Origin: Clostridia bacterium
GTDB taxonomy: Bacteria; Bacillota; Clostridia; Acetivibrionales; DSM-2933
Length of the DNA: 60,996 bases
Direction: 5' to 3'
Assembly: GCA_026418275.1 (NCBI GenBank)
Contig: JAOABQ010000062.1
Coordinates: forward strand, 1-60,996
Within the stretch, counting starts at the first letter, position 1. The number at the start of each line of letters is the position of its first letter. A program made the translations under genes and the position numbers. The notes below the pieces were generated by a model. It was not told where the DNA came from, ran no database searches, and saw only the letters and a list, made by a program, of their open reading frames with translations. Positions 25,766-36,010 of the stretch are shown here, one piece after another.

Positions 25766-26126
25766 CGCTTTTTACACTTTTTTCAAACACCGTTTTGCTT
25801 TCTGTCATTTTTAAATAAAGATCGACACATTTGTATTTTAATTTAGTATAATACACACTTTCCTCATGATTTAAGGCCTTAATTTTGGGAGGGGTGTACT
25901 GTTTCTTTTTTTTATAGTAGAAATCGAATAAAAATGAATTTGTTTTATAATAGAGCCAATCCAAGAGGTTTTCATCACTAGGAGGCTTAAGCTGGATTTT
26001 TCGGTATTTTTCGGTGATTTCCCTGTAATCCTTGTCCGATATTGCACAAATTCTGATATATCCTAAAATTCTTTCCTTATATTCATTAAAATCAATCAGC
26101 GTATAGATATTAAACTCTCCTTTCAT
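25530..26126 (-). pseudogene. unknown ORF, truncated, running antisense into the RCC1 pseudogene
   Basis: 198 codons. Residues about 1-120 (MKGEFNIYTLIDFNEYKERI...ESKTVFEKSVKSV) look like real, Lys/Tyr-rich soluble protein of no family I know. From about 25767 onward the frame is simply the antisense of the RCC1 repeats (Cys/Pro/Phe-rich, unlike a real C-terminus). The gene therefore seems to have lost its own 3' end at the same junction where the RCC1 gene lost its own. No good ribosome-binding site precedes the ATG. Confidence 0.5.
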
Positions 26127-26280
26127 TTTTATTGGAATTTGCTCATTTATTATATTGCAATGCTAAAATGAATGTAATTCTTCTTAAATTCTTATTTTAT
26201 TAATCATTCCCCATCCCTAACGAATATTTATTATAATACATCTTTTAAATTTTCCTGACACAAATAGTAACTTTTTTTGA

Positions 26281-26420
26281 ATCCATTTCTATACTATATA
26301 GATTGCATTAAAAACTTTACATTTGGCAGAGCATTCAGCGAATGCTTTTAACGATGATTGCGATAGACAAATGTAAAATGTTTTTTGCATCATCTATATT
26401 GAAAGATTTTAGAAATCCAT
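26281..26420. repeat. nested imperfect palindrome (~140 bp)
   Basis: The left arm 26281-26325 and right arm 26368-26420 are inverted copies with small gaps (shared core TTTACATTTG and TAGAT.TGCA). The centre holds a second perfect hairpin AGCATTC-AGC-GAATGCT (26330-26346). No ORF lies within it. It resembles a MITE or a structured RNA. Confidence 0.65.
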
Positions 26421-26436
26421 GATATTTCATGATGCA

Positions 26437-26860
26437 AATCAAAAAAGCCTCCAGGCATAATATACCGAAGGCTGTATAATTTCAACACATCCTTGTTTGC
26501 ACTAACCATGGCAGCACTGCTTAAATCAAATGCCTCAGCAAATGCTTTTGGAGAGACAGGCAGCATACGCTTAAGTGAATCTGCTGCCCAGCATGATTAC
26601 ACATCATTCTCATGTGTTTTATAAATGGATATTTTTCTTACCGGATCGTCATAAACCCTCGTAAACGTTTTTTGGATAAGTTCTTCATTTAAAATATACC
26701 CAACTTCTTTTGGATTCCGATTATAATAATCAACTACAATATACCGATCTTATTCGCTTTTACCAGTTGCTTCACCTTTTTCGGATCACTTCCTGCATCA
26801 TTTTGAGACCGCTCACCAATACACATACGCCCTTTAAGGTGTATTTTACACACAATACTT
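26437..26860 (-). pseudogene. degraded remnant of an unrecognised gene
   Basis: On the minus strand, protein-like fragments lie in different frames: MCIGERSQNDAGSDPKKVKQ and following to about 26745, then after a frameshift IVVDYYNRNPKEVGYILNEE and RVYDDPVRKISIYKTHEN to a stop at 26597, then SLKRMLPVSPKAFAEAFDLS and onward to about 26440. Composition and codon pattern look coding, but stops and frameshifts break it. I cannot assign a family. The rest of 26127-27019 holds only the nested palindrome and the RNase Z terminator. Confidence 0.45.
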
Positions 26861-26968
26861 TTTTTGTCAAATTAACTTTCTGATTGGAATTTTTCGTACA
26901 TTTATTGGTTATTGCCATCACCACAGATCAGGCAGTATCTTTTAATTAGGGAGAATTGACATCTAAAA

Positions 26969-26997
26969 AATGTCCGGCTGGAATCCAACCGGACATT
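26969..26997 (-). terminator. terminator downstream of RNase Z gene
   Basis: AATGTCCGG pairs with CCGGACATT, extended by G-T pairs. The minus strand continues into TTTTTTAG. It lies 23 bp past the rnz stop. Confidence 0.88.
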
Positions 26998-27019
26998 CTT
27001 ATGCATTTGATATCTCACT

Positions 27020-27925
27020 TTAAAAATGCAGCGTTTTTTTCAGCAAGTCTTCTCCCAATATTGTATTTGGGAAGATAGACCTTGCAACATCAAGGTATTT
27101 TTCCGGCTCCGACAAAGAAGGACTGTAATGCGTGAGCCACATTTCCCCCGCCTCACTTTGAACTGCCAGCTTTGCAGCCTCTGAAAACAGCATATGTTTT
27201 TTTTCAACTGCTTTTAAATACTTTTCATCCTCTCCGTACATTCCTTCACAAACCAGCAGGTCGGATTTCCGGATAAAACCGGCCAAAGCTTCTACCGGGC
27301 GGGTATCGGTGCAGTAGCTGATTTTAAGGCCCTTTCGCATCTCTCCCAATACCATATCCGGTGTCAAGGTCCGGTCAGGCAGTTCAACGGTTTCTCCTTT
27401 CTGCAGGAGTCCCCAATGCTCAACGGGAATACTCAGTTTTTTCGCCTTCTGGACATCAAACTTGCCCTTTCTCTTTAGCTCCATTGTATAAGCCAGGCAA
27501 GGAATGGAATGGTCCACCGGCAAACTGCGAAGCTCCATATCCCCCGCACACAAGCTTTGGCTCTCACCGGCGGGTAGTTCCTCAAAGTGAAGTTCAAACG
27601 GTACTTCCGGTGCTATGGTCATAATCCCTTTTACTACCTCTTGAAGTCCGGGGGGACCTATTAAAGTCAAAGGTTCCTTTTTCCCTGAATTCCCTATCGA
27701 AAGGAGCAGCCCGGGTAAGCCTGCAATATGGTCCGCATGGTAGTGAGTAAAGCAAATGGTTTCAATTGCTTTGAACCCCCACCCCAGCATTTTAAGCGGA
27801 ATCTGTGTTCCTTCTCCACAGTCTATTAATATCATTTTTCCGTTATGCCTTACAACCAGGGCTGAAAGCCAGCGGCCGGGAAGAGGCATCATGCCCCCTG
27901 ATCCCAATAAACAAACATCTATCAT
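27020..27925 (-). CDS. rnz: ribonuclease Z
   Basis: 301 residues from the ATG at 27925 (GGAGATTAAG just before; four further in-frame codons lie upstream). Removes 3' trailers of tRNA precursors. It has the metallo-beta-lactamase fold: LLGSGGMMPLPGRWLSAL, the zinc motif THYHADHIAGLPGLL (HxHxDH), SYCTDTRPVEAL with the Asp ligand, and a late WLTHYSPS. The start overlaps the upstream lipoprotein stop region, so they are co-transcribed. The sequence is nearer the short bacterial form than the archaeal one. Confidence 0.93.
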   Translation of the reverse strand: MIDVCLLGSGGMMPLPGRWLSALVVRHNGKMILIDCGEGTQIPLKMLGWGFKAIETICFTHYHADHIAGLPGLLLSIGNSGKKEPLTLIGPPGLQEVVKGIMTIAPEVPFELHFEELPAGESQSLCAGDMELRSLPVDHSIPCLAYTMELKRKGKFDVQKAKKLSIPVEHWGLLQKGETVELPDRTLTPDMVLGEMRKGLKISYCTDTRPVEALAGFIRKSDLLVCEGMYGEDEKYLKAVEKKHMLFSEAAKLAVQSEAGEMWLTHYSPSLSEPEKYLDVARSIFPNTILGEDLLKKTLHF

Positions 27926-27926
27926 C

Positions 27927-29114
27927 TTAATCTCCACCCATAAAAGTACCTGTAGTCCCCGTAATCCCCTTGGATGTTTTTAATTTTAGTGTGGTTCCTC
28001 TTCCGTTATAATTAATATCCAATAGTGTCACCTGCTCTCCACTTTTTAAGGACTGGAAGCTTCCCTGGTCCGACTCGCTGGCACCTTCCGGGATTAATCT
28101 CAAGCCGCCATCCTCCGCATTGCCAAGTTGAAGTGTATACTTCTTTCCAATATACTTCTTCTTATCTTCATTTTTGTATTCAAGTTCATGATTGCTGTTT
28201 ATTTCCCAGTATCCCAAAATAACCTCCGGTTTAAAACACCATACATCGTCAAAGCTTCCTCTAAATTTTCCGGACCCATCCGTATCCAATGTATAGGAGT
28301 TAATTTCTCCCACTTCTTTAAAATTATCCTCAACCTTCGCATAAATGTTCCATTTCGGATCGTCACTGGGTCCATCATCATATACTGCAACTTCCTTATA
28401 GGAATCGGAATAATCAATATCAATAATTTTTATCCTGTCCGCAAAATTATCTCCGGTTTTGCTGGCTACTAATTTGCCATTCACCTTCAAACTAAATTCC
28501 CCGTTCTTTGCAGTATATTCCATACTTTCATCCTGCCCGTCCCCATCGATATCTATGCTCACTTTCCAATTGGGGTTTTCATTATAATACCCCAACTGTA
28601 AGGATTCATCCTTTTCATATTTTTGAATCAGCGCAATATTCTTCTTTTCAATATCATTAAGTCCCGATATATCCCCTTTAAATGAAGGATTCGGGGCATA
28701 CCACGGCTGTCTCTCAAAATACTCCCTTAATTTAGGGTCCTTAAAAACATATCCATACCTTGAAAATATTTCGTTTCTGGCTATATTTAAAAGCTGTTTG
28801 TTAAGACTCCCTACCTCATTCTCAGTCAACAGTTTTTCACTGCTGGTTGCGAAAAGATATGGATTTCCATGTCTAGTACCATTTTGCCCGTCCTGATCGT
28901 TCTCTTCCGAGGCTGCATCCTTTGAACCCTGCTCATCTCCGTTTTGATCTTTTGGATTTTTCTTTTTCTTTGCATCTGCTGCCATTGGATCCTCAATATC
29001 CTGCGTTTTTGACGATTCTACTGTTTGATTGGCATCCCGGCTGTCTCCTTTTTTTAAAGAACACCCTGGAAGCAGCAGCAGACATGCTATTATTAGTGCG
29101 ATACCTTTTTTCAT
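27927..29114 (-). CDS. YARHG-domain lipoprotein
   Basis: 395 residues from the ATG at 29114, chosen because AAGGAGG lies 6 bases upstream; the longer frame to 29246 has no such site. The signal peptide ends in LLPGC (lipobox). A Lys/Asp/Gln-rich spacer (about 25-85) is followed by a YARHG domain (ARNEIFSRYGYVFKDPKLRE...WYAPNPSFKG) and a C-terminal beta-rich part with DIDGDGQDES, like calcium-binding repeats. It is surface anchored and of unknown function. It is followed directly by rnz, an unusual partner. Confidence 0.82.
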   Translation of the reverse strand: MKKGIALIIACLLLLPGCSLKKGDSRDANQTVESSKTQDIEDPMAADAKKKKNPKDQNGDEQGSKDAASEENDQDGQNGTRHGNPYLFATSSEKLLTENEVGSLNKQLLNIARNEIFSRYGYVFKDPKLREYFERQPWYAPNPSFKGDISGLNDIEKKNIALIQKYEKDESLQLGYYNENPNWKVSIDIDGDGQDESMEYTAKNGEFSLKVNGKLVASKTGDNFADRIKIIDIDYSDSYKEVAVYDDGPSDDPKWNIYAKVEDNFKEVGEINSYTLDTDGSGKFRGSFDDVWCFKPEVILGYWEINSNHELEYKNEDKKKYIGKKYTLQLGNAEDGGLRLIPEGASESDQGSFQSLKSGEQVTLLDINYNGRGTTLKLKTSKGITGTTGTFMGGD

Positions 29115-29442
29115 AAGAGCCTCCTTGTACATTTTGATTTTCAACGTTTTTGAGAATACGATTACAAACAGCCATTTTCCTAAAGCCCATCTGGTGGAAT
29201 GTTGTTTAGTTTCATCGTAACTTCTGCATATTGGATAAAATTCCATTGGTACTATTTTACCATAAATTCAAGGCATTTGCACTCGGGCACATCCTAAACA
29301 CCATAAAATTTCACCTTCTTACGATAAGAACAGCACAAAATGTCAATACTAAAGATGAATTTAATCTGCTGTGTCAGGTTGATTAGGTTGTAAGAACGAG
29401 GTTACTTCAAGATATGTTTATTTTAAGAAGGAGGTTCATTTG

Positions 29443-31008
29443 ATGGAAAAGTGTATTCTTTTAATTAGCTTTTACAACCAAAAAGCATTAGGAGTCCGTT
29501 ACCTTGAAAAGACCTTAAAAAAGAAGGGCTGCCCTGTACATATAATATTCTTCAAAGGTTTTAACAGTGCAAATCCTTGCTGTCCTACCGTAGAGGAAAT
29601 GGACCTTCTTAAGAAAACCATTTCCTGCATTGGACCCTCACTCATTGGGCTAAGTGTCATGTCTTCCCTTTATCTTGAGGCTGTTTACATGGTAAATCAC
29701 ATGATTAGGGAAAACTTTCAAATTCCCATTGTATGGGGCGGCGTGTATGCCAGCCTTTTCCCGGAGGAATGCCTTAATCATGCGGATTTTATAATCCGGG
29801 GAGAGGGTGAACATGCACTGGCTGAATTAGCCGATTCCATTTTCTCGCAAAAACCTTTTTACAGCATACCAAATCTGGTATATAAAGAAGACGCGTCAAT
29901 AAGGATAAACCCAGTAAGCCCCCTTTTGGAAAATCTGGATGAACTGGGATACCCCCAGTTGGATGGCTCCAATAAGTATTTTATAGAAAACGATGCACTT
30001 TCTGATACCGATCCGGTCTATTCGTCCATCAGCTATGAACTCTCCACATCCAGAGGATGCCCTTTCATGTGCTCCTACTGCTCCTGTGTAAACTTAAGAA
30101 GATTGTATAAAAACCAAGGAAGCTTTGTGCGTTTTAGAAGTGTGGAGAATGTAATATCCGAGTTAAAAGAGGCAAAGTCTCTTATGAAAAACTTAAAATA
30201 TATTCACTTTTGGGACGAAATCTTCCCGGACGATGAAAGCTGGATTCATTCTTTTGTTCTTCAGTATCAAAAGGAAATCCACCTTCCTTTTGAAATATGG
30301 TGTCATCCTTTAAAAGTAAAAAAGAAAACCCTTGAAAAGCTTGTCAGTGCCGGCCTTTATAAAGTGGTAATGGGAATTCAAAGCGGCTCGGAAAGAGTTA
30401 GAAAGGAGATTTTTCACCGTACCGAAAAAAATGAAGATATTATACACGCAAGCAAAATCCTATCCCAATGTAAGGTTCCTCAGGTGATTTATGATTTTAT
30501 CCTGCGTCATCCCTTTGAAACCGTTGATGATTTAAAAGAAACTTATACTTTATGCACAAAGCTCGCTCCGCCCTTTGAGCTGCAGTTGCACGGCCTGAAT
30601 TTTCTACCCGGAACGGATATTTCGGATATGGCTCTTAAGATGGGTATATTGACGCCTGAAGAACTGAATAAAATCATGTATAGTCCCATGAAGGAACAAT
30701 ACAACAGGTATTGGGGAAATGGTCAAAAAAACCTTTTGTCTGATTTTTGGTATGCATTGATCTATATGAGTCAATACCTGCTTCTTAGGCCCGCTGTAAA
30801 ATATTTGGCATCCAACAGCAGTTCCTTGCTGCATATGAAAACGGCTGCAGGTTTTCATAAATGCTTGATCCCACTGGGGAAAACAAGGTATTATTATAAG
30901 AAATGCAGTTTAATCTTAAGGAGTTATCATATTCGCTCCAAGTACCTTTTACCCAGTCTCTTCCATAGTGGAAAGGAGACTCAGAAACCTTCCGATAAAG
31001 GTTTTTAG
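29443..31008 (+). CDS. B12-binding-domain radical SAM protein
   Basis: 521 residues from the ATG at 29443 (GGAGG 8 bases before). The N-terminal half is a cobalamin-binding-like Rossmann domain (LIGLSVMSSLYLEAVYMV...IVWGGVYASLFPEECL...FIIRGEGEHALAELA). The radical SAM core begins at about residue 195 with SRGCPFMCSYCSC (CxxxCxxC, 4Fe-4S) and has IHFWDEIFPDD and VVMGIQSGSERVRKEIF. Such enzymes methylate or modify lipids, peptides or antibiotics; the substrate is unknown. It is isolated, with no peptide precursor gene visible nearby. Confidence 0.9.
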   Translation: MEKCILLISFYNQKALGVRYLEKTLKKKGCPVHIIFFKGFNSANPCCPTVEEMDLLKKTISCIGPSLIGLSVMSSLYLEAVYMVNHMIRENFQIPIVWGGVYASLFPEECLNHADFIIRGEGEHALAELADSIFSQKPFYSIPNLVYKEDASIRINPVSPLLENLDELGYPQLDGSNKYFIENDALSDTDPVYSSISYELSTSRGCPFMCSYCSCVNLRRLYKNQGSFVRFRSVENVISELKEAKSLMKNLKYIHFWDEIFPDDESWIHSFVLQYQKEIHLPFEIWCHPLKVKKKTLEKLVSAGLYKVVMGIQSGSERVRKEIFHRTEKNEDIIHASKILSQCKVPQVIYDFILRHPFETVDDLKETYTLCTKLAPPFELQLHGLNFLPGTDISDMALKMGILTPEELNKIMYSPMKEQYNRYWGNGQKNLLSDFWYALIYMSQYLLLRPAVKYLASNSSSLLHMKTAAGFHKCLIPLGKTRYYYKKCSLILRSYHIRSKYLLPSLFHSGKETQKPSDKGF

Positions 31009-31067
31009 ATGAAAAACCGGCCCTCATAAGTAACTATTTTAACCCGGTGTGCTATTAGGCAGAAAGA

Positions 31068-31162
31068 ACATATGAGCATGTTAATACAAGGAACGGAGAT
31101 GCAAACCCATAGTTCGAAGTGAAGGAAGTTTGGATTTGTCCGAGCTGAATTTACATGCTCTT
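31068..31162. other. possible structured RNA or retroelement fragment
   Basis: Within the gap between two converging genes. GAGCATGTTA near 31073 pairs with TTTACATGCTC near 31150. Inside these, CGGA pairs with TCCG and CAAAC with GTTTG, leaving a loop that contains CATAGTTCGAAGTG. Three nested helices in 95 bp suggest a folded RNA, but no known class is certain. It might be a remnant of a group II intron domain. Confidence 0.3.
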
Positions 31163-31170
31163 AAATTAAT

Positions 31171-32668
<1,498 letters not shown>

Positions 32669-32690
32669 AAGTTCACCCAATCAAAAGCTA

Positions 32691-32766
32691 TTTATATTGA
32701 ACGCGATAAAGATTTTACATAGCGCTCCAATTTCCTAGATTTAATATCGTGAAATTTCAAATTATC
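32691..32766. repeat. family B structured repeat, copy 2
   Basis: It starts TTTATATTGAACGCGATAAA, as copy 1 does, and differs by a few substitutions and short indels. It is directly followed by family A copy 2. Confidence 0.75.
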
Positions 32767-32770
32767 CATG

Positions 32771-32873
32771 TATAGATAACGAAGTTAAACATAGTAAAAT
32801 TCGAGAGATGAAATACCTGGTTTACGTGGTCTTTCGGAAATTGAAATTTTTCTTTTACAGTTCGTTATCTATA
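32771..32873. repeat. family A palindromic repeat, copy 2 (reverse orientation)
   Basis: 103 bp, starting TATAGATAACGAAGTTAAAC and ending in the inverted counterpart TTCGTTATCTATA. Over 90% identical by eye to copy 1 when reverse-complemented, including the unique centre CCACGTAAACCAGG. It lies between cheY and cheD and so interrupts the cluster. Confidence 0.87.
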
Positions 32874-32889
32874 AAATCATTTTCACAAT

Positions 32890-33297
32890 CTATTTGGTTT
32901 GATGAATTAATTCTAAATTCTCCAAAACACTCAACAGTTTTGCCTTTTGAATCGGCTTCACAAGATAGGCCTCGCATTGTTCAATAAAGGCACTTTTTAT
33001 ATTCTCAAAGTCGCTGAGTGCTGTTGTCATGATTACTTTCGCACAATCAAGCCCTATTTTTCCCATTGCTATTTCGTAATCCCTGACAGTTTTTAATACC
33101 TCATGCCCATTCATTTCAGGCATCATAATATCAAGACACACCAAATCATAAGGCACCCCCTCTTCGAATGCAAGTTTAAATGCCTCTATGGCTTCTATCC
33201 CATTAACCGCAATATCACAATGGCCATAGGGTGAAAGAATAGCTTGCAGAAGTCTTCTGCTGACAAAATCATCCTCAACAATTAAAGCTTTCATCAT
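32890..33297 (-). CDS. CheY-type single-domain response regulator
   Basis: 135 residues. A lone receiver domain: MKALIVEDDFVSRRLLQ holds the acidic pair, DLVCLDIMMPEMNG the phospho-Asp (about residue 57), VIMTTA the Thr and YLVKPI the Lys. There is no output domain. It could be the CheY of this cluster or the receiver of the hybrid kinase directly upstream. GGGGTAAGG precedes two in-frame ATGs; the first is used here. Confidence 0.92.
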   Translation of the reverse strand: MMKALIVEDDFVSRRLLQAILSPYGHCDIAVNGIEAIEAFKLAFEEGVPYDLVCLDIMMPEMNGHEVLKTVRDYEIAMGKIGLDCAKVIMTTALSDFENIKSAFIEQCEAYLVKPIQKAKLLSVLENLELIHQTK

Positions 33298-33342
33298 CCT
33301 TACCCCTTTCTAACAAATTAAATACCTTTCATCATAGCGTGG

Positions 33343-35991
33343 TCAAAGTGCTTTCATCCACTCCGGATTTTTAAAGAAGTTTTCAAACTCCTTTAACTCT
33401 ATTTCCAGTTGTCTCAATATCTCCAGGGCACCGGCAAGTTCTGAATTCCTTCCCATTTTTTCAAGTTCATATGCCAGGTCCGATGCCTTTTTATATCCGA
33501 AATTTAATATCGCTCCCTTTAAAGAATGGGCAAACTTTTCCACCTCTTTGAAATTGTTTTCATCAATATGCCTTTTTAGAAGAAGTATTTGTGAAGGGTA
33601 ATCATCAATAAAATAATTTGTAAGTTCTAAAACAAGTTCTTTATCATGATTGAATATTTTCATTATTTCGGGCAGATTTTCTATTTGACTGCTGTTCCCC
33701 TTATTATAAGTTTTTTCCTTACCCATCAAGCCATCAATTGCATGGTATAAATCCTCCGGATTAATGGGTTTTGAAACATAATAATCCATCCCTGCTTCCA
33801 AACACCTTTCCCGATCCCCTTTAATGGCATAAGCCGTCATGGCAATGATGGGTATATGTTCACCGGAGTCCTTCTCCCTTTCTCTGATAGCAGCAGTTGT
33901 TTCAAGGCCATCCATTTCCGGCATTTGAATATCCATTAAAATCAAATCTACACTTTTTTCCTGGAGAATCTTCATTACTTCCTTTCCATTATTTGCAATG
34001 ATAACTCTCCAATCTTTTTTCTCCAGTATGCTTACCGCTACTCTCTGGTTTATATAATTATCTTCTGCCAGTAATATACTTAAGCTATAGCCCTCATCGC
34101 ACAAAGAATTACCCGCCAGGAAAGGTTTTCCTTCCCTATCAACCCGATTGGGAGCGTGTAAAATATTGATTTCCTTTTCTTCCTGTTGCTCCTTTGCCAG
34201 CTTAAACTTAAGGATAAAATAAAATATACTTCCTTCCCCCGGATTACTTTCTACAAAAATCTGTCCCCCCATCATTTCAATGAGTTGCTTCGAAATGGCA
34301 AGTCCTAAACCTGTTCCTCCGTAATGTCTGGTATATGAGTTATCCAACTGGTTAAAACTTTTAAACAAATGCTCCACTTTATCCGGTGGAATTCCAATGC
34401 CCGTATCTTTTACAGATATCCTCAATTCAAGCGTTTCACGAGAAGTATTTAGCTTTTGGGCATGAAATGTAATCTCTCCCTTAGAAGTAAACTTTACAGC
34501 ATTTCCAAGCAAATTCACGAGAATTTGCTTAAAACGTACAGGGTCTCCGTAAACATATTGTGGCAGCTCCTCGATGACACGCGTAAGTCTTAGCCCTTTT
34601 TTATTTGCATTCACAGTGAAAAAATCCAGTGTATCATCCATCACTTTCTTAAAATGGAAGCAGACCTCTTCCACTTGAAGCTTCCCTGCTTCGATCTTTG
34701 AAATATCCAGAATATCGTTAATGATCTCTAATAGAGAGTCCGCTGATGTTTTTATCATTTCCAAATATTCACGCTGTTCTTCATTTAACTCGGTAGACAT
34801 TACCAAATCCGTCATACCGATGATTCCGTTCATTGGGGTTCTTATTTCATGACTCATTTTAGCCAGAAAATCACTTTTAGCCATATTTGCCTTTTCCGCT
34901 ATTTCTTTTGCCTTTTGAAGTTCTTCCTCTGTTCTTTTTCTTTGGGTAATATCCTCTTTAATCGCAATGTAATAGTCAATCTCCCCTTTTGTGTTTTTTA
35001 CAGGGGATATGGAGGCGAATTCCCAATAAAGTTCACCGTTTTTCTTTTTATTGCATAGTTCCCCTCTCCATTCCCGTCCTGATTGAATCGTATCCCACAG
35101 CTCTCTGTATACCTCTTCACCTTGATTCCCACTTTTTAAGATGCGGGGATTTTTTCCGAGGGCTTCTTCTAATGAAAACCCTGATGTCTGCGAAAACTTC
35201 GGATTTACATACTCTATATTTCCTTTCCTATCCGTAATTACAATGGTGCTTGGACTTTGCTCTACAGCAATAAACATTTTGCCAAGCTCCTCAGCAGCTT
35301 TATTTCTTTCCGTGATATCAATAAAAGAAGCCATGGTACAAATCCGGTTTCCACCCTCATCCAATACTGAATTGGCACAGAGATAAACATCAAATGCCGA
35401 GCCGTCTTTTTTCTTTCCTTTAATTTCCCCTACCCAGGTCCCCTCTTGTCGTATCTTGCAGATAACCTCCTGGGCTTCACTCATATAATTGCAAAACAGA
35501 TGACATTCCTTTCCAATTACCTCTTCCGGATGTTCATATCCCCACATTTTAAGAAGCGCATTATTGACATAGGTCACCACTGCATTTGTATCAATAAAAG
35601 CAATGGCATTTACGGTAGCATCAATCGCCTTACTCTTGATTATTAAATCTTTCTCAGCCAGCTTGAGTGCATTGATTTTCTCTTTAAGCATTTGATTTTT
35701 TTTGCGGATTGTATCAATCGCATACCCAAGCCCCGCACCGATAAGGAAATACACCATAATCCCTGTTATTACTGCATGAAGTGTGACTTCAACTTTCATA
35801 AGAATCACATAATACAATACCAATAATGATGCCCAAAGTGCACTTAAAATCCCTCCTTTAAGCCCTCCAACCGCTGTAAATACAATCACAATGAAAGCCC
35901 CCAGAATACCATTGGCAAGAGGTGTAACAAATTGCGATACATAAGTTAGGAAAAAAAGAGGAATAACCGACAGCCACTTTAGTTTTTGCAT
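33343..35991 (-). CDS. hybrid sensor histidine kinase (MASE-like TM, 2 PAS, HisKA, HATPase, REC, HPt)
   Basis: 882 residues from the ATG at 35991, chosen because GCGAGGT lies 8 bases before it. Order of domains: four hydrophobic segments (about 1-95), a first PAS/PAC (ALLKMWGYEHPEEVIGKE...DITERN), a second PAS/PAC (YVNPKFSQTSGFSLEEALGK...DITQRK), HisKA (AKMSHEIRTPMNGIIG, His), HATPase (LLGNAVKFTSKG; GTGLGLAISKQLIE), a receiver (LLAEDNYINQ; LILMDIQMPEMDG) and a C-terminal HPt (FAHSLKGAILNFG). All phosphorelay residues are present. It sits between cheA and cheY, which suggests crosstalk with the chemosensory system. Confidence 0.93.
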   Translation of the reverse strand: MQKLKWLSVIPLFFLTYVSQFVTPLANGILGAFIVIVFTAVGGLKGGILSALWASLLVLYYVILMKVEVTLHAVITGIMVYFLIGAGLGYAIDTIRKKNQMLKEKINALKLAEKDLIIKSKAIDATVNAIAFIDTNAVVTYVNNALLKMWGYEHPEEVIGKECHLFCNYMSEAQEVICKIRQEGTWVGEIKGKKKDGSAFDVYLCANSVLDEGGNRICTMASFIDITERNKAAEELGKMFIAVEQSPSTIVITDRKGNIEYVNPKFSQTSGFSLEEALGKNPRILKSGNQGEEVYRELWDTIQSGREWRGELCNKKKNGELYWEFASISPVKNTKGEIDYYIAIKEDITQRKRTEEELQKAKEIAEKANMAKSDFLAKMSHEIRTPMNGIIGMTDLVMSTELNEEQREYLEMIKTSADSLLEIINDILDISKIEAGKLQVEEVCFHFKKVMDDTLDFFTVNANKKGLRLTRVIEELPQYVYGDPVRFKQILVNLLGNAVKFTSKGEITFHAQKLNTSRETLELRISVKDTGIGIPPDKVEHLFKSFNQLDNSYTRHYGGTGLGLAISKQLIEMMGGQIFVESNPGEGSIFYFILKFKLAKEQQEEKEINILHAPNRVDREGKPFLAGNSLCDEGYSLSILLAEDNYINQRVAVSILEKKDWRVIIANNGKEVMKILQEKSVDLILMDIQMPEMDGLETTAAIREREKDSGEHIPIIAMTAYAIKGDRERCLEAGMDYYVSKPINPEDLYHAIDGLMGKEKTYNKGNSSQIENLPEIMKIFNHDKELVLELTNYFIDDYPSQILLLKRHIDENNFKEVEKFAHSLKGAILNFGYKKASDLAYELEKMGRNSELAGALEILRQLEIELKEFENFFKNPEWMKAL

Positions 35992-36010
35992 CAAAATATA
36001 CCTCGCAGCC

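Noticed and set aside
25134..27000. Intact insertion sequence explaining the decay
   Set aside because: No transposase motifs or paired terminal repeats flank the region; only short palindromes and gene fragments are seen.
31105..31125. tRNA T-loop (AGTTCGAAGT)
   Set aside because: No acceptor stem, anticodon arm or CCA end fits around it.
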